Below are positions 44,441 through 57,610 of a stretch of DNA of 64,000 bases, one piece after another. Position 1 is the first letter of the stretch; each line of letters starts with the position of its first letter. This DNA comes from Owenia fusiformis (taxonomy: Eukaryota > Annelida > Polychaeta > Sabellida > Oweniidae): assembly GCA_903813345.2 (NCBI GenBank), contig CAIIXF020000002.1, positions 33,500,109-33,564,108 on the forward strand, read 5' to 3'. The notes under the pieces are model-generated. The model had not been told where the DNA came from, searched no databases, and saw only the letters and a program-made list of their open reading frames with translations. Position numbers and translations under genes: made by a program.

Positions 44441-44582
44441 AACGATAATGACCCACGTGCATGCTTGGGCCCAAAAAACGATAATGACCCACGTGCATGC
44501 TTGGGCCCAAAAAACGATAAGGACCCACGTGCATGCTTGGGCCCAAAAACGATAATGACCCACGTGCATGCTTGGGCCCAAT
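44441..44582. repeat. Four tandem 35-36 bp units carrying CACGTG
   Basis: Unit ACGATAATGACCCACGTGCA then TGCTTGGGCCCAAAAA. CACGTG lies at 44454, 44490, 44526 and 44561. Each unit also holds GCATGC and GGGCCC palindromes. Confidence 0.9.
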
Positions 44583-45589
44583 TGCCAGAATAACCAAAAG
44601 TTCTACGGATAAAAGACACCACGAAAGGATTTTTGAAAGCATTATGGCAATTAGTCCATTTCCATTCTATAGTAGTAGTTCTGCACGAAAAGTGAATGAT
44701 GAAAGCGGTATATGTTTGCTTAGATATTAGCCATATGTCAGGTAGAACACATCTGAACCTTGACACGCTTCGATAACATTCCTTGTTCCATGAATCCACA
44801 ACTACAACAATGGTGCAAAGATGTATAGGAACAGTTCAAATTAATAACGATACTGATGTTGATTTATGTCGTGATGAGGACGGAATGTAGCGAATGTCGA
44901 ACTGAAAAATATTACATATAAAGAATAATAGTATCACTAAACCACTAAACGAAACCATGGAAACGGAATCAAATATCCTTTGCATTCGTTTGACTTCACT
45001 TTTTAAAAGAGAGCTTCGTCTATCAAATGAACAACTGTGCAATTTTTTCAACTAAATGTGATTTAACTCAACCTAATAGGCCCTAATAAAACTGAATTGT
45101 AATAACGTTCTATTATAACATACTTCAAAGGCATTTTTGGGAGAACTATATCACGAAAACTATCTGAGTCTATTAAATTAGTTGGATATCTTTAAAGCAA
45201 ATGCAAAATAAAACTTTTGGAAAGCGTATAAGTCTGATACATACAGGTACATTTAATTAGTTTTTTCTTCATCTTAGCACAAATCAAAAGATTGTATACA
45301 ATCAATTGTTTTTAAGTGTTGATTTATTCTATTTACATTTGATCTTTTTTCGGAAGAAGGAAGTGCAATCCGTGATGGAACATAAAAAACGAATATTACC
45401 TAAATTGAAATTCAATGGTAAAAATAAAGATTAGGGCCTATGTTATTCGATGGTGGTCGAAGGACTGTGACCAAACTACTAAAAAATCAAGACGTGTTTG
45501 GTGTATTTTTACCGTGACATTCATTTTTGAGGAATGTGATGGATCGAAACCAGCCATAGTTTCCTCTTCTTGGACAGTGTTGCATTGGT

Positions 45590-45690
45590 GCACACTAGCG
45601 AATCCGGGACCCATCCCCTTGGGTGGGCCCAGAATTTTTTAAGGGCCCCAAAATATTTTTGGGCCCAAACATTTCGTGCAGAAAGTTTTT
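45590..45690. mobile_element. Fragment of the hAT-like element found at 56.7 and 59.2 kb
   Basis: GCGAATCCGGGACCCATCCC, CTTGGGTGGGCCCAGAATTT and GGGCCCCAAAATATTTTTGG match the inverted right end of 56667-56960. Confidence 0.6.
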
Positions 45691-47119
45691 TGAAGAACTT
45701 AAAAAATCTGCCCCCACCTTGTTAGCTCCTGGATGTGCCAGTGATGTGGTCAAGAATACTGACCCTCTGTCGCCATTCTGCGTCAGCCTCAGTATTTCTC
45801 AAAAATTTACGGCCACCGTAGGCAATCTCTAGCTCGACCTTGCATTATCACTACCGGGTCATTAACCTCCATTCACGGGAAAACGTGACTAAGTAGCCAC
45901 TAAAATTTTCAAAGTTGGTAACCGGGTAAACTAGACACATTGCCTCTCCCATTGGACTAATTGTCTCATCTATTTGAACTAATGAATAATTTTCATAGAA
46001 ATATGATCTTGAATCTATATAACTCCTGGGACGATATTTGTTTGGTTGAAATCAGCAGAGTGCTATACATTATAATGATTAAATGGCAAATGGCAAGCAA
46101 TTTGCAGTCAAATGAAAGTGTAGCTGATACTGGGAATGTTATAAAACCCTCTGTAATTTGTCATGACGAGCCTCGGTGTATTTTATTAATAATGATATTT
46201 TGCGAACTTGGATATTTTCCTCATACTTTTAAAAGAATCACACACATCAATCAGAAAAGTAAACTAAGAAAGAATCCAAAGAGAATCTTAGAATTGCTAG
46301 AGACAGAATAATCCAATTAGAGAGTAGAGCAATCGTGAATTTAAATAAAATTGTAAGAGTCCAAATGCAGCAGCAAAAGAATATGCAAACATAGTGATCC
46401 GATAGAACTGGTATGGATTAGAAATTCCAAGACAGTTCAAATAACAAAATAAGCCAGTAAAATTGATTAAAGAAATGAATCTGAGACAATTAATGCTATT
46501 GCAAAATATATAAACGAATAACAAATCCGAAAATAGGAAGCCTGTTTTAGTGACTCGTGAGAATGATTCAGGTGGAATAAGATACCAAATATATTTGCTT
46601 GAAAACATTTCTATTTGTCTCTAGGGAATAAAGTACAATGTTTCATTGCGGAATGATTTTATTTATTTATGTAGGTTAGGATTCCATCATGCATCAATGT
46701 GTTGAGAAACATTCGGAAAATATATTGGCCACAGATTTCTTACGTATGTAAACCAAAGCTTCGGATTGTTCGAACCTGTTTCTTTGCATAGTGGATGGCG
46801 CCCTTTTGTATTTACGAAATGTATTGGTACAGTGATCGAATCCGGTATAAACATTTTACACTAAAATGTATACAATTTGAAGGCTACAACTCATGAAATA
46901 TATCCTTTTTTCTCGACAGTGGAACTTATTTTCTTATTAACACCTGTCACTTATTTGTATTTGTCGAACACAAATCTAACCAGAATAATTTGTTAGTACT
47001 ACAAAGTGACCCAAAGTTTTGGGATGCTTTTTCATTTTTTTATGAAATTTTCATGAATTTCAATATTGAGTATTCAATGTGTGAAGTGGCTGTGAATATT
47101 GTTTCGAACACTTGATCAA

Positions 47120-47150
47120 TCAATCAATCGATCAATCAATCAACACAAGA
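47120..47150. repeat. (ATCA)n microsatellite
   Basis: Short ATCAATCAATCAATCGATCA tract. Confidence 0.85.
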
Positions 47151-49523
47151 ACATTCACGAAGATATCATGATAATTGAGATTTATTCTTAAATGAGAGTG
47201 TTTGAGATCTTTGAGACGTGTAGTTTTTTGTTTAATGTTCAACCCAATTTTATTTATTTTATTTCACTTCAACAGTACAGACGACATAAAGCCAAATATC
47301 AATACGATACCAATTGCATAAACGCCACCAACAGAAGAATATAATGCTACCTTCAATTAAACAAATCATATCGCAAACAAATAATAAAAAGTCCAACCCT
47401 AACTGAACAATATTGACATATCCTGTGAATTTATTTCACTGCTGATTAACCAACTAGATTGAATAACCAATAATACATTCTGACACGATAGTGTATATTT
47501 TATAGTTGATGCAACATGGTTTCCTGATATCTTCTAATTGGCTTCATGGTTATTATGACCGTCTACCAATATTCCCTTTGGTACGTTAAGACTAAATATG
47601 TAGGTACCAACAAGGGGAAACACCGAATTATACAAAACACGGTAAAACGTAAACAACGTAACGAGCATACGGAAAACAAATCCCCAAAATCCCAGACTGC
47701 TCTTAACTCAAACTGCTTCTGCTTATTATTTCAATGAAACTTGAAAACAACTCCAATTTGTTGACGTAAAATCTAACCCTCAGATACCGTTAATTCTAAC
47801 CATAATATGTTAACAGTATGGGTGCCAGAGAAAAGTTCTAATCCACTAACAAAACAGCTGGCTATCCTCGTTTTAGGAACCCAAAGTTTACAAACCTGTT
47901 AGATCGTGTTTAAAAAGAAAGCATGTCAGAAGTCGACCTTTTCAGATATATCAAAGCAAAGGAAGGAGTTCATCTCGAAACTAATCGCTATTAAAATTTC
48001 AAACAAATCAATTACCAAAAAGAACCTTTTGATTGTACGTGTAATGTAGGAACCATGTAGGGTTTATTTTCAACATAGCCCATCGGGAAAATATTGTGTC
48101 TTGTATTTACTCTCTGTCAACAGTGTAGAAACGCACTGGAACAGGCAATGGTAAAACTAAAAATAAATCAAAGGCATGCAATGAAAACTTTAAATAGGCA
48201 CAAATATTCGTAAAAGAACATTTAATAAATATTTGTAACTTCAAATAGGGTCCATATTTTACTTGGATACGTAATAACACCTGAACATCAAGTAGAACTC
48301 ACCAGACCTTCAATTGTAAACAAAACTGATGTTGGAGTTAGTTACTGATAAGTCAGACACTGTTGCAAAACAAACATGTTCAATAGAAACTTTGGATCAT
48401 AAGACGTACCTCGTGTTAATGGTGTCTGGCAGTTTGAAGGCCTAAGATGAAATACATTTGGATATCTAAGCTCAAGTGCCAAAAGGGTAAACTTCAAAAT
48501 ATATTACAAAATACAGCAAAATACAATTTGTAACGTATTAGAGCGGCAACAGGCATAAGAAAACAAAACCCCAGTATCCTACATTTGAAACACATAGAGA
48601 AACACTCCAAACCACTTGTCAGGAACAATTATAACAATTTTCGACCTTCTATAATTGAGGAAAGAGTTTGGAAAAAATGGAGGTATTAGATTAGAAAATA
48701 AAGTCAAGTTAAATTTTCGCCTTCATTTTTTCAGTAATGAAAATAAAAATTCAAACATAAATAGGCTTGTTTAACACGTAGTCCATTGGGAAGCTAAGGT
48801 TGCCAATATTTTGGAGGGGAGTGTAGTTCTAAATAATGCAAAATTTTGACAGTGGACTTTTTAAGACATTTTTTTATTTTAAAAATCAATTATAAGGTGT
48901 AGAATGTGAAAGAATCATATAAAAGCGTGACATGTCATAATGAAAAATCCCCTAGATAGTAGTATTCATTGAAGACAGGGCATCCAGTCTTAAATGTTGT
49001 GGGAGTACAAAACCACTGTGAAAACCCTGTCTCAGAATCCATGCTGTGCGAGTGGAGGTAAATAATTTTGATGAAGGTATTCTATATGAATGAGATTAGT
49101 AGATGATAATTGTATTGCGTGCACATTGGACAGGTGACGATTCTTAAAGGGCTTGCAATACCCTGCAATACCTCTCTGAATGACCCTCATACAGCATATA
49201 TTTTAGTAATTTTTAAGGAAATTTGAGAAAAATTAAGAATAAAGGTTAAAAACATGTTTCAAAATACAATGACAAACAAACACTGGAAGCGAAACTTCCA
49301 AAACAGTATAGAATCAGATATTTTGGCTGTATGCATTCCCAACTAAACGCATTCCAACAGCAATAAACATGGTTTTCATCACGTCAATGAATAATCAAAT
49401 TGACATAAGTAATAATAACATGTTACAAGACTCTAACTAATGCATTGTCAATTGTAGACTTGTAATATATACCGAAAGGGAAAAACATGCATCAAGATGC
49501 ACTGTAGAATTACTATTCATCAC

Positions 49524-49600
49524 AGGCGCGTAGTTAGCTTTTGCAAAGGGGGTTCACTTTTTTAAATTCCAGGGGGCTCGCATTTGACAACTTTGGCCCA
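49524..49600. mobile_element. Possible hAT-like element end
   Basis: CAGGCGCGTAGTTAGC, then AAAGGGGGTTCAC and CCAGGGGGCTC, resembles a common hAT-type terminus. No partner end identified. Confidence 0.35.
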
Positions 49601-51031
49601 AGAATAGGCAAAGGCCCATGTTATACACTGAACCACTGAAAATCATCTAAACAGTAGTCCAATATCAAAATTATTATATGACAAAGACACTCGTACGCAT
49701 ATTGCAAGATTTTTTGAAATTACTTTTAGAGTTTGATGTTAAGGGTTAATTAGAAATTGAAGAAGGGAAGCAGTGAGGAACAACCCCATCATTGAGGACC
49801 ATCCTCTCTGGACTTGACGTCAATGGAAAGTTGATAAGAATTCATAACCAAACTGGCCTTTAATCAACCTCACTGACTTCCCTCTCATTTGGGCTTAGAG
49901 CGCCTCTAATAACCTCGTGTACTCGTCTCGACATTGATCTAACTTTAGAACATAAACTTCATGAAACTCCATATGTGGAACAACAAAATAAATGACTTTA
50001 GAAATACACTTTAGAAAACAACAAAATATCAGTTTTGCATGATATCTTCGATTTATAATTAGACTTCAGAAGAGATTGATATATTTTAGTAAATCATTGA
50101 TTCAGAATTGTTTGATAATACAATGGGGAATAAGGCATATATTTCATTCTCATCCTCATTATCTCTTCTATCTTGATGCAACGGACGAAATGAGATGGTG
50201 ATAAATCCCAAGCGCAAAACTGATGGTAGGTAAAAACCAGACGAAACCCTATTTCAAGAACGAAGTCAACGTACAACACCAAAGGGAAGAGACAAAGGTT
50301 GATACGAAGAACGCACTTGATGAACAATCTTTGATTTCGGATAAAACAGTCGAAGGAGATCCCAACACAATCCCTGTTATACTCCTTGGTCGACAACGAT
50401 GGTAAGAGGAATACCCGGACAAGGGAATTCCCTCCCATTCGTCTTTTCTATAATTGCACAATTTTTCACATTTTTGAGTATGGCGGTCGAGTCTTTTTTT
50501 AATGGATTTTTATTTCAGTTCAAGCAGTGTATTCAATACATATTTAAGTTTAGTCATTTTACAATAATGTCGATGAGTGAGAGGGTAGCACACATTATAT
50601 ATCTCGCATTATGTGATGTGATTCTACAACTGAACTCTTGGCAAGCATAGCCTTAGCGTTCGAGTCTTACTCCTATCTCCCCCCTCTTGATATCGCCATT
50701 CGTTTATGTATTCATGCAATTAACGGTGATAACGTTGGTAATATCTTAACTTTTTCTATTTGTGGCTCTATTCTTTATTCATAGACATTAGCTCTAAACG
50801 TCTGTTTACCCACATCATCAAAGTGTTTTATATTCCTTCTCCATCATTCTTCTTTAATTAAATCTAAGTATACATTATTACTCCTTTTGTAACCACTAAT
50901 TCCCAATCTCAAAAGGGGCACAGGGCTCTGCCGTTAATACCAATGTCTTTATAAATATCGATTTCGGACACACGGAGCATAAGTTTTAATTTGTGGCATA
51001 TCTTTGCCGACAGGACAAATTCCTTTCTTGT

Positions 51032-51247
51032 CTAAAATAGTTCTCCTTCGGGAGACAATGGGATTGCGTTGATGTGGCTATGGTGGATCAAATGCCTACG
51101 ATCATAACAGACAAAATCAAATGGCGTTTTCACATTTTTGCCCGTTTTCTTAATAAAAATGTGTGCACGGGTTTTTTCTGTGAATTTTAAATACTTTTGT
51201 GAACCTACTCCTTCAGGCACATTTTGAATTGCCCACTTCATCTTCAT
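51032..51247 (-). CDS. 71-aa open frame, product unknown
   Basis: Minus-strand ORF with ATG, beginning MKMKWAIQNVPEGVGSQKYL and ending HINAIPLSPEGELF before TAG. Basic and hydrophilic in the middle (EKTRAHIFIKKTGKNVK). No domain recognised. The equivalent place in block 1 (about 39841-39930, minus) retains a shorter frame RENIFIKNKTDVSLFK that then hits a stop. The pair may be remnants of a duplicated exon or transposon ORF rather than a gene. Confidence 0.25.
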   Translation of the reverse strand: MKMKWAIQNVPEGVGSQKYLKFTEKTRAHIFIKKTGKNVKTPFDFVCYDRRHLIHHSHINAIPLSPEGELF

Positions 51248-51260
51248 TAAACCTCTCTAG

Positions 51261-54200
51261 CCTGATAGAATAACTATCTGAGTGGAAATCACTTAAGTAA
51301 AGTAGTATTGAAGGGTCATTAGATGCCCGTGTTTACACCTTTAGCTTGCGAGGCTTTGTGGTTGTACTCCAATGACTACGTTAAGGGGATTCTCTCTGTC
51401 ATATCTAATTCCAACTGCATTTAAATCTGACCTACCTGATGTATGTTCTTTTGATTATTCATCATCGATCCCAAATCAAAATAATCGAATTGAATAAAAT
51501 AACATACTTTTATTTTTCAAGAAAATGTAAGAACAAGGAAATATGTGAACTCAAAATATTTTAAAATTTGGACATATTTTGGAAAAATTCATGGCTATTC
51601 CTGATTCTGCCTCTAGGTTTGATTAACATGCAGGAGGATCAGGTTTCTGTTCATTGTACCGTAAGTACTTTGTTTTACGTGTCTAAAAGCTGCAACAAGT
51701 TAAGAGACTCTAGAGACGTTTTCGCTATTCATGATATCCAATGATTTATTTGCAAAGTATCTCTGTTCCTGCATAGCCCGACGGAATGATTACATCCTAT
51801 TTATGGACATTCGTCATGTTATGTTTTATGTTTTTGATTTGGTCAAATCACCACCAGAAGTTGTTTCATATTGATATAGTATCAAACTTTTTTTGTGGAC
51901 GGCATTTGGGCAGTTGGTGTTCGGCATTCGGTGGTCGGCGTCTGTAACAAATGGCAGGTGACATTTTGCATGTTAACGCCTTGTTTTTGATTACAATATG
52001 TCGCCTAATGCTTTGGCTAATATCATCATAATCGCCACACAGAAACGGGCTTTACAATTGGCCAAAAAGACGTCTTTCAATCGCCAAATCTTTGAAGGGG
52101 GTGTAGGACTTTTGCAACACAATTTTTATATTTTCGCGAAATAATAAAAATGGAGGCAATGGACTGGCATACACAAAGCAATTGCAAGCAATGCTATGCC
52201 ACAAGTAGGTCTAGCATCTATTGGGTTGTAAATCATACAATTTATACATACAATATCATGATGACAATATCATGCATAATGCATGTATTCACATTTTACA
52301 TGACACAGGAATGGGGTCGATTGATTTGTTGGCGTACTCTTACAAAGTGGGGCCTTGAGTTGTTTTTTCTCTTTCCGATATTCAAGGTAGGACATCAAGT
52401 GATCACCCATGTCGGGAGAGGAAAAGACAGACAATAGACAATGGTTCTCATGGGAACATAATGACGTGAAATTGAATGTAACCATTGGTGCATGCCCTCG
52501 TAAATTGGAGTCGGGTATTGTCCACTATCTCTATGCTAAGAACAGACTGAGAAATGATTTTCAACATCAATGCACGCTTTCAATAAGGAAGGATGCCCTC
52601 AGTCAACCCAATTGGCATCATTGACTTCAACAGTTACCCAGAATTACAGGTCCTTCGATGAGGAACAAGAGTGCATTGGGCTATACTTTTGATTTATCTA
52701 GGTACCCCCCCCCCATCCTTGCAGTCTATTCCTCACTGAAGGACCTGTGCCCACATTAGGTTGAACCAGCCGAAACCTTGAGATTTAGGTGTTTATCCGG
52801 ATGGACTGAGATTTCAGATTGGTTTGATCCAAGGGTCAATTGAATTCAGAATTGAATGATGGATTTTCATCCTAAATGTCCTTCGTTTTATGGAAATCAA
52901 TTAGAATTATTCTCAGATTCGCGCAAACGGAGACTTAGATTAAAGCATAGCATACAATTCTACATTGACCAATGAACTCACACAGCCATCGTGTTATTGA
53001 CAAAATAATTCGAACAACAGACACTCGCATACTCGTTAGATATTAGTTATGAGGCCACTAACCCGCCAAATCGATTTCCAAAAATTATTTCTAAAAACGT
53101 TTTCAGAATCATTTCAGCATAAAGTTTTTAGAATAAAATTTCAGTTAATTTCTGTTTCATGGTCATGGCTAATTTTTATTATAGAAAACATTAGTAACGA
53201 TTAGCTCGGAAATCAATTACACTATACAACGTGCAATGTAGACCTCTCCAAAAATATGGTAACCTTAACTCCGAATTGAATAGTATTTTAAAACCAAGTC
53301 ATGGTTGAATGTAAAAACATTTTCCATAAATTACACGAGGGTGAACAATCAACAACTTTGATAACGCACAAGGCTTTAACAAAGACTTTAACATATACTC
53401 CAATAGGGGAGTTGATTTTGCCAAACTTTTGAATGGAGGTGTAATCCTTTTATAATGAAATTAAAAAACTGCCAGTTTAAGTCGGATGGAAGAAAGTAAA
53501 ATGAATGGATAGCAGAAGCTACACATTGAATGAGTTGACGTGAGGATAGTCTTCAGTTCGCAGTGCATTAATAGTTACTTCAATTACGACAAGAACAGAA
53601 GCTAGTACAATTTAGATATTTCAGTAATGATTAATCACGTTCAACTAGCCTTGAGAATCTGTTAACTAGTTACTTGGTAGTAAATTCTGCACTGTATAAT
53701 AACATAAGCCGAACGTTCGCACAATCGCAAATCGATTCCAAAGAAGAAATCTTGTGGTTTTGGATTGTGATATAATTCCTGAATGAAGGAAAGGGGGAAT
53801 GCTAGACATCGTTTCTTTTTACGTTTTTTGCAAAACCCTTCCACGAACTTCTCAAAATGGAGCGGCTAGCAATTGTTTCTTTGCGCAATGATTATAGTTT
53901 TGGATATTGGGGATTGTCCTTGTGAATTAGATTTTTCGTTTTATTTTTGTGTTTTGTATTCCTCTTTGGTATTTCCCTTTAGACACTTGAGCTTACAAAT
54001 GTGTGTTTATCTCTGGGTTTGCTGGAGCGCAGTTAATGCCAGTTTGCACCTATGTTCTAATATTAGCAATATCGTGTATGTAATAAAGCTAGTAATCTAG
54101 GTACGCGAAGACGATAAAAAGAAATGATGGACAAAATAATAATACTATTTGTAGCATAATTGCTCATGATTCGGAAAACCAGGGATTGATTCAACGATAT

Positions 54201-56280
54201 AGAATAACACGGTGTATAATAAACAGCTCGTCAAATCGTAGTTAGCATTGTACTTGCATGCTTCGGTCGTGCTTTAAAAATTCATAATGGCGGTATAGCG
54301 ACAGTTGACAATTTATGTACATTATTAAAATCAGCACTATGAAACTTTCTATTAATAGGCAAACCAATTATTCAGATTAATGTTGTAATAATTTCTACAT
54401 GGTTTGTACATTTGCTCCAATCCATAACTGACTTCAACTACATAGAGATACATAATAGAGGAATTTCTGGAATGTTTGGGATCAATATTCCGCACATGGT
54501 TGAAACAAAGGGAGAGTGTACCATCAAAATAATAACTGAACCCAGATACGAGTAAAGTACAGATTAGCAGGTACAGCTTGTAATATATTTATACGTATGC
54601 ATCATAAATGAAACAATTGCATTCGTTTATTACTAATACGATCGTTTCCATGACAATGCGAATCCAGATGCTCTACAGCTCTGATACATCGTGTTTACGA
54701 TTGAGGCTGCTGAAATAGCAAGCGGAGCATATACAGTACACCAACAACCCTGGAACAACGTGTTTACTTCATCTTACAATTATACATAGCTTTACTTAAT
54801 TCTAAACATACTAAGACAGGGGCGTAACAAGGATCCCAAATTGTATGAGAAAATGAAAATAAGTAAAATAACATTTTAGCCAAATATCGCAATATAAATA
54901 TATAGTGTTCAGTCGAAATAAATATCCTGAGCAAGTGTCAGCGCAAAATGTCCGTGAGGCATTGTCTCGGTTGCCCCATCTATAGCTACGCCCATACACT
55001 ACACTACACACAAGTACGGTATACAAGCAAATCGCAAATACATTCAAACATACATCAGATTGGAATATCTGAATATCTCAGGACTTTAACATAAAGATCA
55101 CAAGGAACATTCATAGAGCACTAATTCCCTTTGGTACAAATGGATTCTTTGCAGACAAATATGCTAGTTTCTAATGGGAATTCATAATTCCAAAATGATA
55201 AGCAAAACTAATATTTGATTCAACAACTCTTATTTTTTGAATCGATGACATATCGATCCCAAAGAAGCAATATTCGTGATTCGACTAAACTAGATTGATC
55301 GTGGTATCCAGTCTGTATGTGGTTCCGTTTTATTTGTCATGGAAAATATAAGCGATATTAAGTCCCACATCGAGCAATGAAAACAAGAGAAATAAAGGAA
55401 TAAATCGTCAACGCAAAACACAGCTGTTTGGGAAATCAAAAATAGTAATGAAAGGTTCATTGTAGATTCCTTTAGCCTAGAACAAATTATCAAAAAAACA
55501 TTAGCGTGTAAGTCATTACAAATGATTACAAAAACCAATATGTTGTAGACGGCGACTGCCTACCCAACTAGCCCGATGCCAACCTCACAAAATCCAAATC
55601 CGTTGCCATGACATGACTGCAATGTCATAATACTTAGGGCATGTAGTGTAACTAGCAGGACTATAATGGGACAGCCAAAATAACTGCATTTAAATTTTTG
55701 ATATTTTCACAAAGCTGGTCAATTTTCTCAAATTGCATATCGACTGAAAAAATGTATTGCTTCAAATTTTGCTATGTGCATTCTTCAATTTCTTTGAGAG
55801 TTGCTAGCAAATTTAAAATCCCCCTTTAAGTCATTTTGTCAAACATTTACAGAAGCAAGAAGCATTTGTTTGGTTAACACGAGATACAAAATACAAAACT
55901 AACTTACCTTGACAAGCAGAGCGTCCGAATATAATTCAGTGAAATCCTATAATGTTTTCAGATGGATCTAAATAAATACATGGAGTCTGAGATAGAGATA
56001 TATCGATGTTTTGATCTTCGGATACTTTCTTGCAGTTTTAGTTTGAACGTATACGTAAATGAGGAGTGTTGAAACTCGAGGTCTTGTAATTTCAGACTGT
56101 GGATCTATCTATTCCTAGCCGCATTGAGGCTAATAGCAGACAGTTTACTTTCTATAGCTATTGCTTATTGCTACCGATGCTGACTGTTATATTATGGATT
56201 CTAGATGGAATTGGCTTTCGTTCTCTATATAGTTGAGATATGCCAATAGATATTCACTTCATGACTTTTGATACAAAATG
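51261..56280. other. Intergenic DNA, no gene seen
   Basis: AT-rich, with a poly-C run near 52709 and an hAT-like element (54817-54996). Several 60-80 aa frames have no recognisable domain. Confidence 0.5.
54817..54996. mobile_element. Possible hAT-like MITE
   Basis: The left end CAGGGGCGTAACAAGGATCC and right end CTATAGCTACGCCCATAC are of the hAT type. The target duplication is not clear. Confidence 0.4.
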
Positions 56281-56666
56281 CAAGAAATGGTTTATGAACA
56301 ATTAATTTGTGATCATGCAGTCATGATTCATGCCATTTCGTTATGTTTGAATATCGCTTTCACTAGTATGCTTTTACACGAAGGTCACTTGGGACTCCTT
56401 GATTGTATTTTATCAAACGATGTAGTGCTTGTAGTATTTGTATCACTAGCTACTACACATTCCGATACACCACTCCATTGTTTCTGTTTTGCAGCTCGTA
56501 TCATGCTCTGATATTATATAGACTTCTTTCTTGTTCTGATTGTAATTAGGTGAAAGACTGCTGATGTTGCTCGGTTTTAGTCATACAGGGAATACATCAT
56601 GTTATATCATATAGTATCTCTCGACTCTCATGAATGGGGTAACAAGGGTATTATGTTAGTGTAACA

Positions 56667-56960
56667 GGGACGGATCTGGGAACCAACAAGGGGGGGGGGG
56701 GCAAATTTCAGTTAATAAAAAAAAAACGAAATTTTTTTTGGGCCCCTAAAACCAAAAAGTGGGCCAAAGTTTTGAAAATTTGAGGCCCATTTATATCAAA
56801 ATTTGGCCTAATATTAAAAAATAAGGCCTTAAAAGACCGAGTAATGACCTACAAGGCACACTTTTTGATAAGGCCATAAGGCCTTTTTTAGCCCCAAAAG
56901 CAGCAGACCATTTTTTCTGGGCCCACCCAAGGGGGGGGGGGGTGCCCACCAAATCCGCCA
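56667..56960. mobile_element. hAT-like MITE in duplication unit 1
   Basis: Ends CAGGGACGGATCTGGGAACC and GGTGCCCACCAAATCCGCCA. Poly-G runs lie near both ends, and GTGTAA occurs at both borders. The unit 2 counterpart is about 59187-59480. Confidence 0.6.
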
Positions 56961-57362
56961 GCGTGTAATACATAAAGTATGATACATGTACTTGACACAA
57001 AAAGCTCATCGTAGTCTATATAAATAATTTATTTCCTGTTTTCAATTTGATTAGATGATTGATACAATGGTTGAACTGACATCACATCTATGTAATTGAT
57101 GAAATTATGTTAACTGGTAAGTGTAATACATAACAAAATACTAGTATGCTACAGACATCCCTAGCAAAATGTTGATTGTAGTCTCTTATTAACAATTTTT
57201 ATTACCAACATTTTATCCTATAAAAATAGTAATACTGTAACCATAATACACAAAACTAGAATTCTATACTCTAAAGCAGCAGATTCAATCAAACAAAACA
57301 TATTTTATAAAATCACTCATCATTTTCAACATCACTGTTTCAAAGCTGGATGACTCTAACTA

Positions 57363-57610
57363 CAGTTGGTATCATTCAAAATAGTGGCCAAAAATCTTTC
57401 GTTTTCGTTAAACCTCCAATTTCATTTAAACGAATATAAGTTGAATCAGGATTCCAAATGCGAAACATTTGGAAGAATCTGGATTCCAAATGCGAAACAT
57501 TTGAATGTTTCGCATTTGGAATCCAGATTTAACTTTTCAATATTTTAGCTGAAATCTAGGTTTATCGAAGACGAACTAATTTTGGCCACCATTTTGAATA
57601 ATACTAACTG
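57363..57610. mobile_element. Foldback element with nested palindrome, unit 1
   Basis: Outer arms CAGTTGGTATCATTCAAAAT and ATTTTGAATAATACTAACTG. At the centre AATCTGGATTCCAAATGCGA AACATT is followed by its inverse (57476-57529). Unit 2 keeps it at about 59865-60075 but has lost the left outer end. Confidence 0.65.

Larger units (their letters stand above)
41090..51260. repeat. Old tandem duplication, block 2 (expanded)
   Basis: Collinear with block 1 but about 4 kb longer. Extra sequence includes the CCGTA-rich element (41168-41730), the 9-bp-TSD MITE (43756-44042), the E-box repeat (44441-44582) and an hAT-like fragment (45590-45690). Confidence 0.75.

Noticed and set aside
44398-44799. 133-aa and 113-aa minus-strand ORFs with GPKHARGSLSFF repeats
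   Set aside because: The repeated peptide is the 36-bp tandem repeat at 44441-44582 in translation.
46297-46608. 103-aa hydrophobic minus-strand ORF as a membrane protein
   Set aside because: AT-rich DNA readily gives F, L, I and Y runs. No start context or exon borders. Noted only because a similar frame exists in duplication block 1.
50223-50405. 60-aa plus-strand ORF ending at a GTAAGA donor-like site
   Set aside because: Composition looks protein-like, but there is no convincing acceptor upstream and no known domain.
52309-52387. Possible plus-strand exon between CAG and GTAGGA
   Set aside because: Short, weak splice context, no homology recognised, and the opposite strand is also open.
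56278-56511. 77-aa ORF (and its 90-aa twin at 58759-59031) as a gene
   Set aside because: No recognisable domain, no splice or promoter evidence. Conservation between units can be explained by the recent duplication. Kept only as part of the duplication finding.
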